A stretch of 64,000 bases of DNA, taken from the NCBI RefSeq assembly GCF_050753345.1, contig NZ_JBLZFX010000025.1:3882-67881 (forward strand), read 5' to 3'. This DNA comes from Alkalinema pantanalense (lineage in GTDB: Bacteria; Cyanobacteriota; Cyanobacteriia; Leptolyngbyales; Leptolyngbyaceae). Shown in pieces: positions 42,465-51,809 of the stretch. Numbering within the stretch: the first letter of the stretch is position 1; each line of letters opens with the position of its first letter. A program made the position numbers and the translations under genes. Under the pieces are notes generated by a model. The model saw only the letters and a program-made list of their open reading frames with translations. It had not been told where the DNA came from and searched no databases.

Positions 42465-44948
42465 TTAGGAATCTGCGCCCTGGGGCAACAGTTCCCGATT
42501 ATCTTGACCTTTCAAAACCTTCACTTGACCCGCCTCATCTACGTCAACAATCGCAGTATCTCCTTCTCGGATCCGTGCAGAAAGAATTTCTTCTGCCAAG
42601 GAATCTTCCAGAAGACGCATGATAGCCCGACGTAGTGGACGTGCTCCATAGCTGGGGTTATACCCTTCTTCAATCAGCCGATCCTTAAAGCGATCGGTGA
42701 CTTCGAGGGTAATGCCCTGTTCAATAAGCCGCTTGAAGACTTCCTTGAGCAGAATTTCGGCAATTTCCTTCACTTCGTCCTTCGTTAATTGACGGAAGAC
42801 AATGATTTCATCCAGACGGTTCAAGAACTCTGGACGGAAGTATTGCTTCAACTCTTCGTTCACCAGCGATCGCAGACGGTTGTACTGAGATTCGTTGGGA
42901 TCTTCAGTGGAGAAGTCAAACCCGAGGGTGTTAGCACCTTTCTCAATCACCTTCGACCCAATGTTCGAAGTCATGATGATCAAGGTGTTTTTGAAGTCCA
43001 CTGTGCGGCCTTTGGAATCGGTTAGACGACCATCTTCCAAGATTTGCAACAGCAGGTTGAAGACATCCGGGTGTGCTTTTTCGATTTCATCGAACAGCAC
43101 TACGGTGTAAGGACGACGGCGCACCGCTTCGGTTAACTGGCCACCTTCGTTGTAGCCAACATACCCAGGAGGCGAACCCACCAATTTCGAGACCGTATGG
43201 CGCTCCATGTATTCCGACATATCCAGCCGGATCATGGCTTCCTCTGAACCGAAGAAGTAAGCAGCCAGCGCCTTGGTGAGCTCGGTTTTACCCACCCCGG
43301 TCGGCCCAGAGAAGATAAAGCTAGCAATGGGTCGGTTGGGGTTCTTGAGGCCCACTCGTGCCCGACGAATAGCGCGGGAAACGGCCTTCACTGCTTCGTC
43401 TTGACCAATCAGACGAGTATGCAGCGTCTCTTCCATATGAAGGAGCTTTTCGGACTCGGTTTCCGTGAGCTTGTTCACGGGAACGCCTGTCCAAGAGGCC
43501 ACAATTTGAGCAATGTCCTCTTCGGTTACAACGGGTTGGGGGGCTGTATCCGTAGCGGCTTCATTTTTACGGGTTTGGCTGAGGGCTTTTAGTTGCTCCC
43601 GCACTTCCATTTCTCGATCGCGCAGTTGTCCTGCTTTATCGAAATCTTGGGTGCGAACGGCATCATCCTTTTCCTTCAGGACTTGACGTAGTTCTTCATC
43701 CAACTCCTTCTCAGCGGGAGTGCGCTGATACTTCAGCAACCGCACCCGAGAACCCGCTTCGTCGATCAAGTCGATCGCTTTATCGGGCAGGAATCGATCG
43801 GAAATATAACGGTCGGCCAACTTAGCAGCCGCATCCAGCGCCTCGTCGGAAATTTGCAGCTTGTGGTGCTGCTCGTACCGTTCCCGCAAACCGCGCAGAA
43901 TTTCGATTGTCTCGTCAACGGTGGGTTCACCCACCATCACAGGTTGGAAACGCCGCTCTAGGGCTGCGTCCCGTTCAATGTGCTTACGGTACTCATCCAA
44001 AGTGGTGGCACCAATACATTGCAACTCACCCCGAGCCAAGGCGGGCTTCAGGATATTGGCTGCATCGATCGCGCCTTCCGCAGCCCCCGCCCCAATTAGG
44101 GTGTGGACTTCGTCAATCACGAGAATCACATTCCCTGCGGAACGGATCTCGTCCATGATTTTTTTCAGGCGTTCTTCGAATTCACCGCGATATTTTGTCC
44201 CAGCTACAAGTAGACCCACGTCTAGCGTGACGACTCGTTTTTCTTCCAAAATATCAGGGACATCTTGGTTGGCAATTCGTTGGGCTAGGCCTTCCGCGAT
44301 CGCGGTTTTACCTACACCAGGTTCACCGATGAGCACTGGATTATTTTTCGTTCGGCGACCCAAAATTTGAATCACCCGTTCGACTTCTTTCTGACGCCCG
44401 ACAACGGGATCAAGTTTGCCGTCGGCAGCAAGCTGGGTTAGATTTACCCCAAACTCATCCAGGGTTGGGGTCTTTGTCCGACCACTTTGACCGCCCCCTG
44501 CGCCAACCTCTGCTGTTTCGCCCAGCATTCGGATCACTTGGGTTCGCACCTTAGAGAGATCGACGCCAAGGTTTTCTAATACTCTGGCGGCGACGCCCTC
44601 ACCCTCCCGGATCAGCCCGAGGAGCAAGTGTTCCGTTCCGATATAGTTGTGTCCAAGTTGGCGAGCTTCCTCCAGGGAGAGTTCCAGAACTCGTTTAGCC
44701 CTTGGTGTGAATGGAATCTCAACTGCGACGAAGCCCGAGCCTCGCCCGATAATCTTTTCAACTTCGATGCGAGCATCCTTAAGGTTCACACCCATGGACT
44801 TGAGAACTTTGGCGGCAACGCCTGTTCCTTCGCCGATCAAACCCAAAAGGATTTGCTCGGTACCCACAAAGTTGTGACCCAAGCGGCGAGCCTCCTCTTG
44901 GGCAAGCATGATCACCTTAATGGCTTTTTCTGTGAAGCGTTCAAACAT
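42465..44948 (-). CDS. clpC: ATP-dependent Clp protease ATP-binding subunit ClpC
   Basis: The 827-residue Hsp100 unfoldase feeds substrates to ClpP/ClpR. It has two Clp-N repeats (MFERFTEKAIKVIMLAQEEA and RAKRVLELSLEEARQLGHNY), first AAA+ module with GEPGVGKTAIAEGLAQR, a UVR/middle coiled-coil (EKELDEELRQVLKEKDDAVR), and second AAA+ module with FSGPTGVGKTELTKALA. The ClpP-binding region is near the second module's DGRLTDSKGRTVDF. The tail ends in DNRELLPQGADS. Its partner genes clpR and clpP3 lie at 17.2-18.7 kb. ATG 44948; terminator at 42356. Confidence 0.97.
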   Translation of the reverse strand: MFERFTEKAIKVIMLAQEEARRLGHNFVGTEQILLGLIGEGTGVAAKVLKSMGVNLKDARIEVEKIIGRGSGFVAVEIPFTPRAKRVLELSLEEARQLGHNYIGTEHLLLGLIREGEGVAARVLENLGVDLSKVRTQVIRMLGETAEVGAGGGQSGRTKTPTLDEFGVNLTQLAADGKLDPVVGRQKEVERVIQILGRRTKNNPVLIGEPGVGKTAIAEGLAQRIANQDVPDILEEKRVVTLDVGLLVAGTKYRGEFEERLKKIMDEIRSAGNVILVIDEVHTLIGAGAAEGAIDAANILKPALARGELQCIGATTLDEYRKHIERDAALERRFQPVMVGEPTVDETIEILRGLRERYEQHHKLQISDEALDAAAKLADRYISDRFLPDKAIDLIDEAGSRVRLLKYQRTPAEKELDEELRQVLKEKDDAVRTQDFDKAGQLRDREMEVREQLKALSQTRKNEAATDTAPQPVVTEEDIAQIVASWTGVPVNKLTETESEKLLHMEETLHTRLIGQDEAVKAVSRAIRRARVGLKNPNRPIASFIFSGPTGVGKTELTKALAAYFFGSEEAMIRLDMSEYMERHTVSKLVGSPPGYVGYNEGGQLTEAVRRRPYTVVLFDEIEKAHPDVFNLLLQILEDGRLTDSKGRTVDFKNTLIIMTSNIGSKVIEKGANTLGFDFSTEDPNESQYNRLRSLVNEELKQYFRPEFLNRLDEIIVFRQLTKDEVKEIAEILLKEVFKRLIEQGITLEVTDRFKDRLIEEGYNPSYGARPLRRAIMRLLEDSLAEEILSARIREGDTAIVDVDEAGQVKVLKGQDNRELLPQGADS

Positions 44949-45169
44949 GGCGTTTTTCCATTACCTGCTGCGTGCCGGTATGGAGATTCTAACACAGTGA
45001 ATTTGGCCAGTTGTTACTTTGTGGCACCTAAAGCCGGTCGCAATTACCGAACCCGAGGGCGTGAGGGGATCAACCCTTGGAATTCTGCGCCCGATCGATT
45101 TCACCACCGAGGGGAAATTGTGCTAGGGAATCCCACCTTTCGTCAAGGGGATTTACCATAAAAAAAATT

Positions 45170-45781
45170 CTAATGAAATGTATTAAAAATTACATTTACC
45201 AGGGACTTGTTTTCCGTGGTTGGCGTGACCCACGATCTCTCAACTGTTGCCAAAATCCCTGCGAATTCCGGTTCTTGCAATTTATTTTTCCAAAGAATTA
45301 GCGCGTCTTCCTGGTTGTCGGAATAGTATTTTTTGCGCAGACCGACTTCTTGGAAGCCAAATTTTTTGTAGAGACCGATCGCGGCTGTGTTGGAAACTCG
45401 CACCTCTAGGGTCGATCGGGTTAGCCCACGGGCCACTGCTGATTTCAATAAGGCCCAGAGTAGCCGCTGCCCCAACCCTTGACCGCGATAGTTGGGATGA
45501 ACGGCCAGAATCGTGATGTGGGCTTCATCGACGATCGACCACAGGCAACCATAGCCCACCAAGGGATCAGTGCCCAAACCTCGGGGATCGCCCACGGGAC
45601 GGAGTATCCAGAGATCACTATTGGGACTATCTATTTCCCGTTGATACTGATCGCTCGTCCAGAGCTTGCCAAAGCAGCGGCGATCGAGATCGATAATCTC
45701 AGGCAGCAGTTCGGGGGTTGCCACCTGAAGTTCTAGGGTGAGTCCAAGGGAGAGATCCCGATCTAACGGTTGCTCGGCCAT
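45170..45781 (-). CDS. rimI: Ribosomal-protein-S18-alanine N-acetyltransferase RimI
   Basis: This GNAT acetyltransferase of 203 residues acetylates the N-terminal alanine of ribosomal protein S18, or related substrates. Signs are DEAHITILAVHPNYRGQGLG, which is motif A for acetyl-CoA binding, RSTLEVRVSNTAAIGLYKKF in motif B, and GFQEVGLRKKYYSDNQEDAL. ATG 45781 is chosen over the TTG at 45790. The C-terminus extends some 30 residues past the usual end (FAGILATVERSWVTPTTENK), perhaps by 3' drift. It is divergent from lysA with 78 bp between the starts, an arrangement common in cyanobacteria. Confidence 0.88.
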   Translation of the reverse strand: MAEQPLDRDLSLGLTLELQVATPELLPEIIDLDRRCFGKLWTSDQYQREIDSPNSDLWILRPVGDPRGLGTDPLVGYGCLWSIVDEAHITILAVHPNYRGQGLGQRLLWALLKSAVARGLTRSTLEVRVSNTAAIGLYKKFGFQEVGLRKKYYSDNQEDALILWKNKLQEPEFAGILATVERSWVTPTTENKSLVNVIFNTFH

Positions 45782-45859
45782 GGGTTCCAATCTTTCCTGC
45801 TAATAGCGTGTGCAAACGACGATACACTAGAATCCTGTGCAAAAAATTCGGACAAAGCG

Positions 45860-47233
45860 ATGGTTGCGACTCCCCTTTCTACTCAAAACACGGCACATCG
45901 TTATTTGGTGAATGCCACCTCTCCTAATCAATCCCTTTTGCCCTTGACGGCCAAGGTGAATGGCCAAGGTCATCTCGAAGTGGGCGGTTGTGATGTGGTG
46001 GAGTTAGCCCAGCGCTTTGGGACGTCTCTTTATATTGTGGATGAGCAAACGATTCGCACGGCTTGCCAACAGTATCGTGATGGCTTTCAGCAGTATTATC
46101 CCGGTGAGTCCCTAGTCCTGTTTGCCTCCAAAGCTTGGAACTGTCTAGCTATCTGCGCGATCGTCGCTGACGAAGGCTTGGGGATCGACGTGGTTTCCGG
46201 TGGAGAGTTATATACAGCTCTGCAAGCAGGCATGGATCCCCGCAAGATTTACATGCATGGCAACAATAAGTCGATCGAAGAATTGCAACGGGCGATTTCC
46301 AGCCACGTCACAGTGATTGTGGACAACTGGGAAGAACTGCAAGCTTTGGCTAAGCTATCCGAAGGTCAGTCTGTGCGCATCATGCTGCGTCTGACGCCGG
46401 GGATCGAATGCCACACCCACGACTACATCAAAACTGGGCACCTGGATAGCAAGTTTGGCTTTGATCCCAACCAGGTAGAACAGGTCTTTGAATTTGTCAG
46501 TCAGCAGTCTGGTCTAAACTTTGTCGGCCTCCATGCCCATATTGGATCCCAGATTTTTGAGCTGAAGCCCCACGAGGATTTAGGGGCCGTCATGGTGGGT
46601 TGGCTATCTAAGGCCACGAAGTACGGCTTGAGTATTTCTGAACTGAATATTGGCGGCGGGCTGGGAATTCGCTACACGGAGCAGGATGATCCACCCAGCA
46701 TTGATGAATGGGTGAAAACGGTGTGTGAATCTGTGGTTGCCGCTTGCCAGTCGGAAAATATTCCCCTGCCCAAGTTGTTGTCGGAACCAGGTCGATCGCT
46801 GGTGGGTACCTCTTGCATTACGGCTTACACTGTTGGCGGCCAAAAGGCGATTCCCGATATTCGCACTTACCTCAGCGTCGATGGGGGGATGTCCGATAAC
46901 CCCCGACCCATCACCTACCAATCCGTCTACCGCGCCCTGATTGCTAACCGCATGGCATCGGAGTTGACGGAAACGGTCACGATCGCCGGTAAACACTGCG
47001 AGTCTGGGGATGTTTTGATCAAGGATGCTCTCCTCCCTAAGACAGAACAAGGAGATATCCTGATCATCATGGATACGGGTGCATACAATTACAGCATGTC
47101 CTCCAATTACAACCGCATTGCTCGTCCAGCAGCCGTGTTGGTTAACGATGGAGAGGCGAACGTTATCCTGGAACGGGAAACTCTTGAGGATTTGCTGCGT
47201 CAGGATCGACTACCGGAACGATTACGAGGTTAG
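45860..47233 (+). CDS. lysA: Diaminopimelate decarboxylase
   Basis: The PLP enzyme of 457 residues makes lysine from meso-diaminopimelate. The PLP lysine is in LVLFASKAWNCLAICAIVAD, the glycine loop is ELNIGGGLGIRYT, the substrate region is EPGRSLVGTS and SDNPRPITYQS. ATG 45860 gives the usual N-terminus; 30 codons upstream overlap rimI and are rejected. The c-di-AMP cyclase gene follows 363 bp downstream, as in many cyanobacteria. Confidence 0.96.
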   Translation: MVATPLSTQNTAHRYLVNATSPNQSLLPLTAKVNGQGHLEVGGCDVVELAQRFGTSLYIVDEQTIRTACQQYRDGFQQYYPGESLVLFASKAWNCLAICAIVADEGLGIDVVSGGELYTALQAGMDPRKIYMHGNNKSIEELQRAISSHVTVIVDNWEELQALAKLSEGQSVRIMLRLTPGIECHTHDYIKTGHLDSKFGFDPNQVEQVFEFVSQQSGLNFVGLHAHIGSQIFELKPHEDLGAVMVGWLSKATKYGLSISELNIGGGLGIRYTEQDDPPSIDEWVKTVCESVVAACQSENIPLPKLLSEPGRSLVGTSCITAYTVGGQKAIPDIRTYLSVDGGMSDNPRPITYQSVYRALIANRMASELTETVTIAGKHCESGDVLIKDALLPKTEQGDILIIMDTGAYNYSMSSNYNRIARPAAVLVNDGEANVILERETLEDLLRQDRLPERLRG

Positions 47234-47357
47234 TCGGTAAACTTTCCTGCGTCGCCCTCGATGCACCATCACTAATTTGGATCGTTCACGAGATCGCTAA
47301 TTAGCAATGGCTGATGGGAGAGTTGGCTATATCTGGCTAGATAATCTGGCTGTATAG

Positions 47358-47424
47358 TCTGACTCATTCTGACTCATTTTGTTGAGTCGTCGAAATATTG
47401 TCGAATCGTCGAAATATTGTCGAG
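47358..47424. repeat. 10-bp and 19-bp tandem duplications in the lysA-cdaA gap
   Basis: TCTGACTCAT twice (47358-47377), then TCGTCGAAATATTGTCGAA and TCGTCGAAATATTGTCGAG (47387-47424). The second block could form hairpins because its unit contains CGA..TCG. The rest of this 363-bp gap holds no gene. Confidence 0.8.
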
Positions 47425-47596
47425 ATCTTGTCAAGCACAGGGTACAGGAAAGGTTGAGAATGGTGAAGAGATTTGTAGTCACCCTAGGGCAACCAGTTTT
47501 GGACATCAAGTTTAGATTGACGTTCATTGCTGCTGCTCTGGTGGATGACTTCCCCTTATCCCCGTTCCACACTTGTAGTTCGCGACTCCAGACGCA

Positions 47597-48556
47597 ATGG
47601 CAGATACGGTAGAGCAGTGGCTGGCAAACCATGGCTTGATGGGGTCTTTATTGATTTTTCTCTGGCAAAATTTACGATCGCTGATTGATATTGGGCTGGT
47701 TCTCAGCTTGATCTATGTGATGCTTCTCATCATTGGCGAGCGCCGTACCCTTTGGATGGTGCGGGGGTTTATTGCCCTGATGTTGGCAGCTGCATTGAGT
47801 CGGCAGTTACAACTTCGACTTCTCAGCTTCGTACTCGATAACTTGGTGATTGGCTCAGCGGTCGCCATGGCTTTTATTTTGCAAGCAGAGTTTCGTCGGT
47901 TTCTAGAGTTGTTAGGCCGAGGAGAACTGACCCAACTGTTTCAGCCCATTCGTCGTGTCCCTGTTAGTTCAGACAGTATTATTGACGAAATTGTAGATGC
48001 CATTAAAGACCTGTCCCAAAATCGCACGGGAGCACTCTTGATTTTGGAAACCGATGGCACGATCGATGAGCGCGATTTTTCGGTTCCAGGAGTGAAGTTA
48101 GATGCTGCTGTTTCCCGAGAACTCATTCAAACCATTTTTCAGACTTCGACGTTGCTCCATGACGGCGCGATGTTAATTCGTGAATCTCGGATTATTGCAG
48201 CAGGAATTATTTTACCGTTGTCAGAACGATCGGCCTCGCGCCAGTTAGGGACGCGCCACCGGGCAGCAATGGGCATTACCGAACGAGTGGAAAACTGTAT
48301 GTGCATTGTGGTGTCGGAGGAAACTGGCTCTATTTCGGTGGCGGAGCGAGGTTTGTTGAATCGGCCCTTAACCAGCACTAAACTTCGAGAAATTCTGGAA
48401 GCGAAATTTAGTCAAGTGAACGAGCGCGAAGTTCCCAGGGATTTGAAGAGTTTTTTTACTCAACTTGTTAGTCAAGTGAAAGCCGCAATTCGGCGGCGAT
48501 TCAATCCGCAAAAACGATTGCCCCCTGTAGAGGGTCGTGGTCGATCGCGAGATTAG
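47597..48556 (+). CDS. cdaA: Diadenylate cyclase CdaA
   Basis: The membrane enzyme condenses two ATP to c-di-AMP, the second messenger of potassium and osmotic homeostasis and of light/dark physiology in cyanobacteria. Three N-terminal transmembrane helices (IDIGLVLSLIYVMLLIIGER, FIALMLAAALSRQL, LVIGSAVAMAFILQ) precede the DisA_N domain with the DGA motif (STLLHDGAMLIRESRIIAAG) and RHR motif (GTRHRAAMGITERVENCM). The C-terminal tail is basic. The gene lies next to lysA, as in other cyanobacteria, but the often-following uppS gene is replaced by a GTPase gene. Confidence 0.94.
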   Translation: MADTVEQWLANHGLMGSLLIFLWQNLRSLIDIGLVLSLIYVMLLIIGERRTLWMVRGFIALMLAAALSRQLQLRLLSFVLDNLVIGSAVAMAFILQAEFRRFLELLGRGELTQLFQPIRRVPVSSDSIIDEIVDAIKDLSQNRTGALLILETDGTIDERDFSVPGVKLDAAVSRELIQTIFQTSTLLHDGAMLIRESRIIAAGIILPLSERSASRQLGTRHRAAMGITERVENCMCIVVSEETGSISVAERGLLNRPLTSTKLREILEAKFSQVNEREVPRDLKSFFTQLVSQVKAAIRRRFNPQKRLPPVEGRGRSRD

Positions 48557-48635
48557 TCCTGCATTGCCGCCGGATCGATTGTAAAATGCTCTATCCTGAA
48601 TGCACACTGAATGCACAACCTCAGTAGGGTGACCT

Positions 48636-50336
48636 ATGGCATTATCGTTACGCTCGTGGGTGCTAGGCGGGTTGGGTCTAGCGGCTTCTATTTGGATCTT
48701 AGACGGCATCACCGATTGGTTGGGGGAATGGGTTCCCGCGATCGTCTTAGGCAGTGGTGCTGCTTGGGCGTACCTGAGTTTTGCCAAACCCCAGCGTCCA
48801 GTGGTATATCGGCGGCCTGTGACGGTGGAGCGGGTCAAGACGGCGCTGGTGGAAGCAGAGGCTGTGGTCAACCAATTAGCCGCAGAGGTAAAAGATCTGG
48901 AGATCGAGGGCAGTGCCCAGCAGGTATCCGAGTTTCGCACGCAGCTCCATGAAATTTTGGTGGAACTGAAACGGGAAGAGATTCGCTTGGTGGCCATGGG
49001 GGGGAAGCGAGTCGGTAAAACAACGTTGACGCAATTGTTGCAAATCCAATGGGCTAGGGACATTTCCCAAAAAATTCACCTACAGGATAGCCCAGAGTTG
49101 TTCGCCGCAGCGGATACCGGATTGTCGATGGAAGCGGCGGCTTGGCAGTTGGCGAAGGGTGGGGATTTGGTGCTGTTTGTGACGGAGGGCGACCTCACCG
49201 ATAGTCAACTCCAAGCGATTAGAAAGCTGACTGAGGCCCATCGTCGGACGATCGTGGTTTTTAATAAACAAGACCAGTATTTACCCAAGGAACAAGCGGA
49301 AATTTTGACCAAAATTCGCGATCGGCTGCGGGGCATGATTGCGCCGGAGGATGTGGTGAGTGTGGCGGGTCAGCCCCGACCAATGAAGGTGCGCCAACAT
49401 CAAGAGGATGGCTCCGTTCAAGAGTGGTTGGAGGAGCCGGAACCGCAAATTACGGATCTAACAACGCGGTTGGAAGCGATTTTGGCGACGGAAGGTCAGA
49501 AGTTGATTCTAGCCAGTTCCCTAGGCAATGTGGAAGCGCTCAAGGTAGACGCCAAGGTCAAGCTCAACCAAGTGCGCCGCGATCGGGCCATGCCGATTAT
49601 TGAGCGAGCGCAGTGGGTGATTGCGGGAACAGCCTTTGCTAACCCCTTTCCGGCGTTGGATTTGCTGGCAACGGCGGCGATCAGTGGCCAGATGGTGGTG
49701 GAACTGAGCCATCTTTACCAGAAAAAATTCTCCTTAGAGCAGGGTAAAACGATCGCGAGAACCCTGGCGGAATTAATGGTGAAGCTGGGCATTGTGGAAG
49801 TTTCGACCCAGGCGATCGGGATGGTGCTGAAAACCAATGCGATTACCTATGTGGCGGGTGGCGCGTTGCAGGGCGTCAGTGCGGCCTATTTAACGCGCAT
49901 TGCGGGACTAGCCTTGGTGAATTATTTTGAGGGGGAGGGGGATACGACGACTCTGCGCAAGGATCGCCTGCAAGATATCCTGAAGCAAGTGTTTCAACAA
50001 AACCAACGATCGGCCTTTGTCCAAGGTTTTGTGAAGCAGGCGATCGAGCAATTAATGGCAACTCCCCAGCCCACGCAACTTGCTGTAGAATCCGTTGAAG
50101 TCAACACGGTAGCCCCAGATCATCACTTTCCCACCGAAGCAGCCGAGGGATCTGAGGGAACGATCTCGTTGCCCAGTGCAGAATTGCAGCCGCTCCAAGT
50201 GAGACATCGCTTGAATCTACCGAACCAGGCGACAACCACCACTGCCGATCGCTCAGAGAGTGTGTCGGAAACCGAACTGAGTGAGGCGGAGCAATTGGCG
50301 ATCGAAGAAGAAAGTTTAGAAATGCTCCATCGTTAA
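48636..50336 (+). CDS. Membrane-associated GTPase with DUF697 domain
   Basis: The 566-residue protein has two N-terminal hydrophobic helices (residues about 5-50), a coiled segment, and an Era-like GTPase domain with Walker A AMGGKRVGKTTLTQLLQIQW (residues about 127-146) and G4 VVFNKQDQYLPK. The C-terminal DUF697 region (residues about 320-450) has helices AFANPFPALDLLATAAISGQ and ATQAIG-like STQAIGMVLKTNAITYVAGG with membrane potential. The last 90 residues are acidic and low-complexity. Bacterial relatives (YcjF-like) are of unknown role, perhaps membrane remodelling. Neither neighbour gives a functional clue. ATG 48636. Confidence 0.78.
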   Translation: MALSLRSWVLGGLGLAASIWILDGITDWLGEWVPAIVLGSGAAWAYLSFAKPQRPVVYRRPVTVERVKTALVEAEAVVNQLAAEVKDLEIEGSAQQVSEFRTQLHEILVELKREEIRLVAMGGKRVGKTTLTQLLQIQWARDISQKIHLQDSPELFAAADTGLSMEAAAWQLAKGGDLVLFVTEGDLTDSQLQAIRKLTEAHRRTIVVFNKQDQYLPKEQAEILTKIRDRLRGMIAPEDVVSVAGQPRPMKVRQHQEDGSVQEWLEEPEPQITDLTTRLEAILATEGQKLILASSLGNVEALKVDAKVKLNQVRRDRAMPIIERAQWVIAGTAFANPFPALDLLATAAISGQMVVELSHLYQKKFSLEQGKTIARTLAELMVKLGIVEVSTQAIGMVLKTNAITYVAGGALQGVSAAYLTRIAGLALVNYFEGEGDTTTLRKDRLQDILKQVFQQNQRSAFVQGFVKQAIEQLMATPQPTQLAVESVEVNTVAPDHHFPTEAAEGSEGTISLPSAELQPLQVRHRLNLPNQATTTTADRSESVSETELSEAEQLAIEEESLEMLHR

Positions 50337-50354
50337 GTAGGCGGTAGAATACAG

Positions 50355-51131
50355 GTGTTCTATCCTTCTTCTGCTATGGGCGCTCCGGTCACCTTTACAT
50401 TAAATCAGGCGGATGCGGTGACTTGGCTGCGATCGTTGCCGGATAGTTCTGTGGATCTGGTCATTACCGATCCGCCCTACGAATCTTTGGAAAAACATCG
50501 CAGTGTGGGAACAACGACGCGACTAAAACAGAGCAAAGCATCGAGCAATCAGTGGTTTCAAATTTTTCCCAACGATCGCTTTGCTGAATTGCTGCCAGAA
50601 ATCTATCGCGTGTTGAAAAACCATCGCCATTTTTATCTCTTTTGTGATGCGGAAACGATGTTTGTGATTAAGCCCATGGCAGAACGGGCGGGCTTTAAGT
50701 TCTGGAAGCCGATCGTTTGGGATAAGCAAAAAATCGGTATGGGATACCATTACCGATCGCGCTATGAGTTTATTTTGTTCTTTGAGAAGGGTAAACGGAA
50801 GCTGAATGATTTGTCGATCTCGGACATTATTGAACATCCTCGAATTTTTCGCGGGTATCCCACGGAAAAACCGATCGAGGTCTCTGAAGTGTTAGTCCGC
50901 CAAAGTACGGTGCCGGGGGAATGGGTGATTGATCCGTTTATGGGGTCTGGAAGTGTGGGATTGGCGGCGTTGCGGCAGGCTTGTCATTTTTGGGGTAATG
51001 ATATCTGCCAAGAGGCGATCGAGATTGCGCAACAACGGTTAACTGAGTTTTTGTATCCCGATGATTTGTATCCCGATGATTTATCGGCTCAGCAGGCGGG
51101 AGAGAAGACAGGAGGTACTGAGAGATTGTGA
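50355..51131 (+). CDS. Site-specific DNA methyltransferase (beta class)
   Basis: The order of motifs is catalytic DPPYESLEKHRSVG (residues 39-42 for DPPY) then SAM-binding DPFMGSGSVGLAALR (residues 193-207), which is the beta-class layout of N6-adenine or N4-cytosine methyltransferases. The target region lies between (LKQSKASSNQWFQI onwards). GTG 50355 or ATG 50376 may start it. The C-terminal tail carries a 15-bp in-frame duplication (YPDDL twice, 51054-51083). The stop overlaps the GTG of the next gene in GTGA, so the two are translationally coupled, as in type II restriction-modification systems. The recognition sequence is not inferred. Confidence 0.9.
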   Translation: MFYPSSAMGAPVTFTLNQADAVTWLRSLPDSSVDLVITDPPYESLEKHRSVGTTTRLKQSKASSNQWFQIFPNDRFAELLPEIYRVLKNHRHFYLFCDAETMFVIKPMAERAGFKFWKPIVWDKQKIGMGYHYRSRYEFILFFEKGKRKLNDLSISDIIEHPRIFRGYPTEKPIEVSEVLVRQSTVPGEWVIDPFMGSGSVGLAALRQACHFWGNDICQEAIEIAQQRLTEFLYPDDLYPDDLSAQQAGEKTGGTERL

Positions 51132-51646
51132 TTAAGAAACCGATGACTGGGCATGAATATGCCAATTTAATTGCGGACTACGTGTACCAAAATTTTAACG
51201 ATCGAGGGATTACGGTTTATCGAGAAGTGAATATCGGTAAATCGATCATTGGAAAGAACCGTCGATTGGATATGTTGTTAATTGGAGAGGCAACGCAAAC
51301 CGCATTTGCGATCGAATGTAAGTTTCAAGATAGCCCCGGTACAGCCGATGAAAAAATCCCCTATGCGTTAGCTAATATGAAAGCATTGCCGATGGGGGGA
51401 TGTATTGTCTATGCGGGCAGTGGGTTTTCGGTGGGGGTGTTGCACATGTTGCAGGCGTCTGAAATTGCCGCCTATTGTTTACCGGATGCGTATAACTTGA
51501 GTTCTAGTAAGGATACGCGGGAACTGGATCACCTGTTGGCGATGCATTTCCATTGGTGGGATGTGTTGGTGGCAGGGAAAAAGCCTTGGCGATCGCGTCA
51601 GATCGAACTGGAATCGATCGAAATCAATCAAACGGAATTACTGTAG
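51128..51646 (+). CDS. PD-(D/E)XK nuclease, candidate restriction enzyme
   Basis: The 172-residue protein starts at GTG 51128, overlapping the methyltransferase stop. It shows a PD-(D/E)XK core: RRLDMLLIGE (Asp48) and AFAIECKFQDS (Glu63, Lys65), with helical N-terminus EYANLIADYVYQNF and C-terminal SKDTRELDHLLAMHFHWW. The coupled methyltransferase suggests a type II restriction enzyme; alternatively it could be a phage-type resolvase-like nuclease. PD-(D/E)XK enzymes of this length are known in cyanobacteria. The specificity is unknown. Confidence 0.75.
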   Translation: MIKKPMTGHEYANLIADYVYQNFNDRGITVYREVNIGKSIIGKNRRLDMLLIGEATQTAFAIECKFQDSPGTADEKIPYALANMKALPMGGCIVYAGSGFSVGVLHMLQASEIAAYCLPDAYNLSSSKDTRELDHLLAMHFHWWDVLVAGKKPWRSRQIELESIEINQTELL

Positions 51647-51809
51647 GGGGATTTGCAAAGAAATAATATCCCCTCTTCATTTCCCTACCCTCCTACCCTT
51701 TTACTCTCCTACCCCTACCCAATTGGGATTTTATTTATGCGCTGTTCCCTAGGTGCAATTGGCGAAGTTTGTTGAGTTTGCGATCGCATTACGGAATTGG
51801 ACGACTCAA

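Noticed and set aside
48611..48952. Plus-strand frame starting before the DUF697 GTPase gene
   Set aside because: It is an out-of-frame shadow; the GTPase frame has recognisable Walker A and G4 motifs.
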